A stretch of 42,662 nucleotides of DNA, from assembly GCF_019334315.1 (NCBI RefSeq), contig NZ_JAHWGL010000036.1:1-42662 (forward strand). Direction: 5' to 3'. Positions 42,439 to 42,662 of the stretch are shown one piece after another. The notes under the pieces were generated by a model that worked only from the letters and a program-made list of their open reading frames with translations, did not search any database and was not told where the DNA came from. Origin of the DNA: Hymenobacter profundi (lineage in GTDB: Bacteria; Bacteroidota; Bacteroidia; Cytophagales; Hymenobacteraceae). How positions within the stretch are numbered: position 1 is the first letter of the stretch; each line of letters begins with the position of its first letter. Both the position numbers and the translations under genes were made by a program.

Positions 42439-42614
42439 GTTGTCAGAACCACGGATTCGCTCGGATTCGACGGATTAATCGGATTTCGTAGACGGACTAC
42501 CTCTGTATCATTCCGAACGTAGTGAGGGATCTGAGTGAGCCGACCAGGTAGGTCGGCTTGTTCACAAAATCCGCGTAATCCGATAAATCCGAGCGAATCC
42601 GTGGTTCTGACAAC
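42439..42614. repeat. Large nested inverted repeat at the right end
   Basis: The outer arms begin GTTGTCAGAACCACGG (42439 onward) and end with its reverse complement at 42614. The first 29 bp are perfect, then CGGATT-type words recur imperfectly inside. The middle (about 42509-42554) carries a second, different palindromic motif (GTGAGCCGACC / GGTCGGCTTGTTCAC with ATTCCGAACGTAGTGAGGGATC). It looks like one repeat inserted into another. The outer end abuts the stop codon of the partial gene. Confidence 0.8.
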
Positions 42615-42662
42615 TATACCTCGCGGCGGGCCACGGCGGCCTGGATGTCGGCGGGCTCGTCT
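42614..42662 (-). CDS. 3' end of a minus-strand gene (partial)
   Basis: The minus strand from the window edge reads in one frame DEPADIQAAVARREV and then a TAG stop at 42614-42616. Fifteen residues are too few to identify. The reading is supported by the GC-rich codon pattern and the repeat that starts flush with the stop. It runs off the window. Confidence 0.45.
   Translation of the reverse strand, partial: DEPADIQAAVARREV

Overview
The window looks like a chromosomal segment of a Hymenobacter-like member of the Bacteroidota (order Cytophagales). This is inferred from four things. The protein set includes a DUF4270 lipoprotein, a type IX-secretion-like secreted protein, an LptC lipoprotein, a cysteine-poor DksA and a half-size GT5 starch-synthase relative. 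Several starts are preceded by the Bacteroidota -7 promoter element TAnnTTTG. Shine-Dalgarno sequences are mostly absent. Coding DNA is moderately GC-rich while the intergenic DNA is AT-rich. There is no transposase, integrase, phage gene, CRISPR array, rRNA or tRNA that I can recognise; nearly all of it is core housekeeping sequence.

Layout. 0-1.7 kb: panD and panC (pantothenate synthesis, minus strand). 1.7-6.5 kb: a GT5-like protein, a DUF4270 lipoprotein, glmS and a RidA protein (plus). 6.9-8.8 kb: a secreted beta-helix protein and a small membrane protein. 8.9-11.9 kb: gltX, a small acidic protein and an AIM24-family protein. 11.9-17.0 kb (minus): a small membrane protein, a MORN-like lipoprotein, a GH3-family protein, lptB and an M61 peptidase. 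17.1-18.5 kb (plus): two DoxX-type membrane proteins and a secreted hypothetical. 18.5-33.2 kb (minus): recJ, a TPR protein, a PpiD-like foldase, a coaX - outer-membrane protein - lptC - small membrane protein operon, an RG-rich pseudouridine synthase, a DksA-like protein, ribH, a membrane TPR protein and pdhA. 33.2-34.7 kb (plus): recF and a DUF721 gene. 34.7-37.0 kb: an AT-rich, gene-poor block. 37.0-42.3 kb: a DUF2939 protein, a rhomboid protease, a polyprenyl synthetase and RNase R. The last bases are the 3' end of one more minus-strand gene.

The most interesting part is the AT-rich block beside recF. It holds a near-canonical ParB-binding site (parS, TGTTTCACGTGGAACA) at the centre of a 34-bp palindrome that starts exactly at the stop codon of a small HTH regulator. 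A dense cluster of TGTTAC/GTAACA half-sites lies upstream of that regulator, and a 15-copy CCCTA satellite lies further on. I read this as a centromere-like, possibly origin-proximal region, but I saw no DnaA-box cluster.

The second theme is intergenic palindromes: about seven dispersed long inverted repeats of several families, plus unusually long perfect hairpins acting as terminators. Functionally, panC, panD and coaX serve CoA synthesis; lptB and lptC serve LPS export; glmS feeds amino sugars to the envelope; PpiD-like, M61, rhomboid and TPR proteins serve envelope proteostasis; recJ and recF serve DNA repair.
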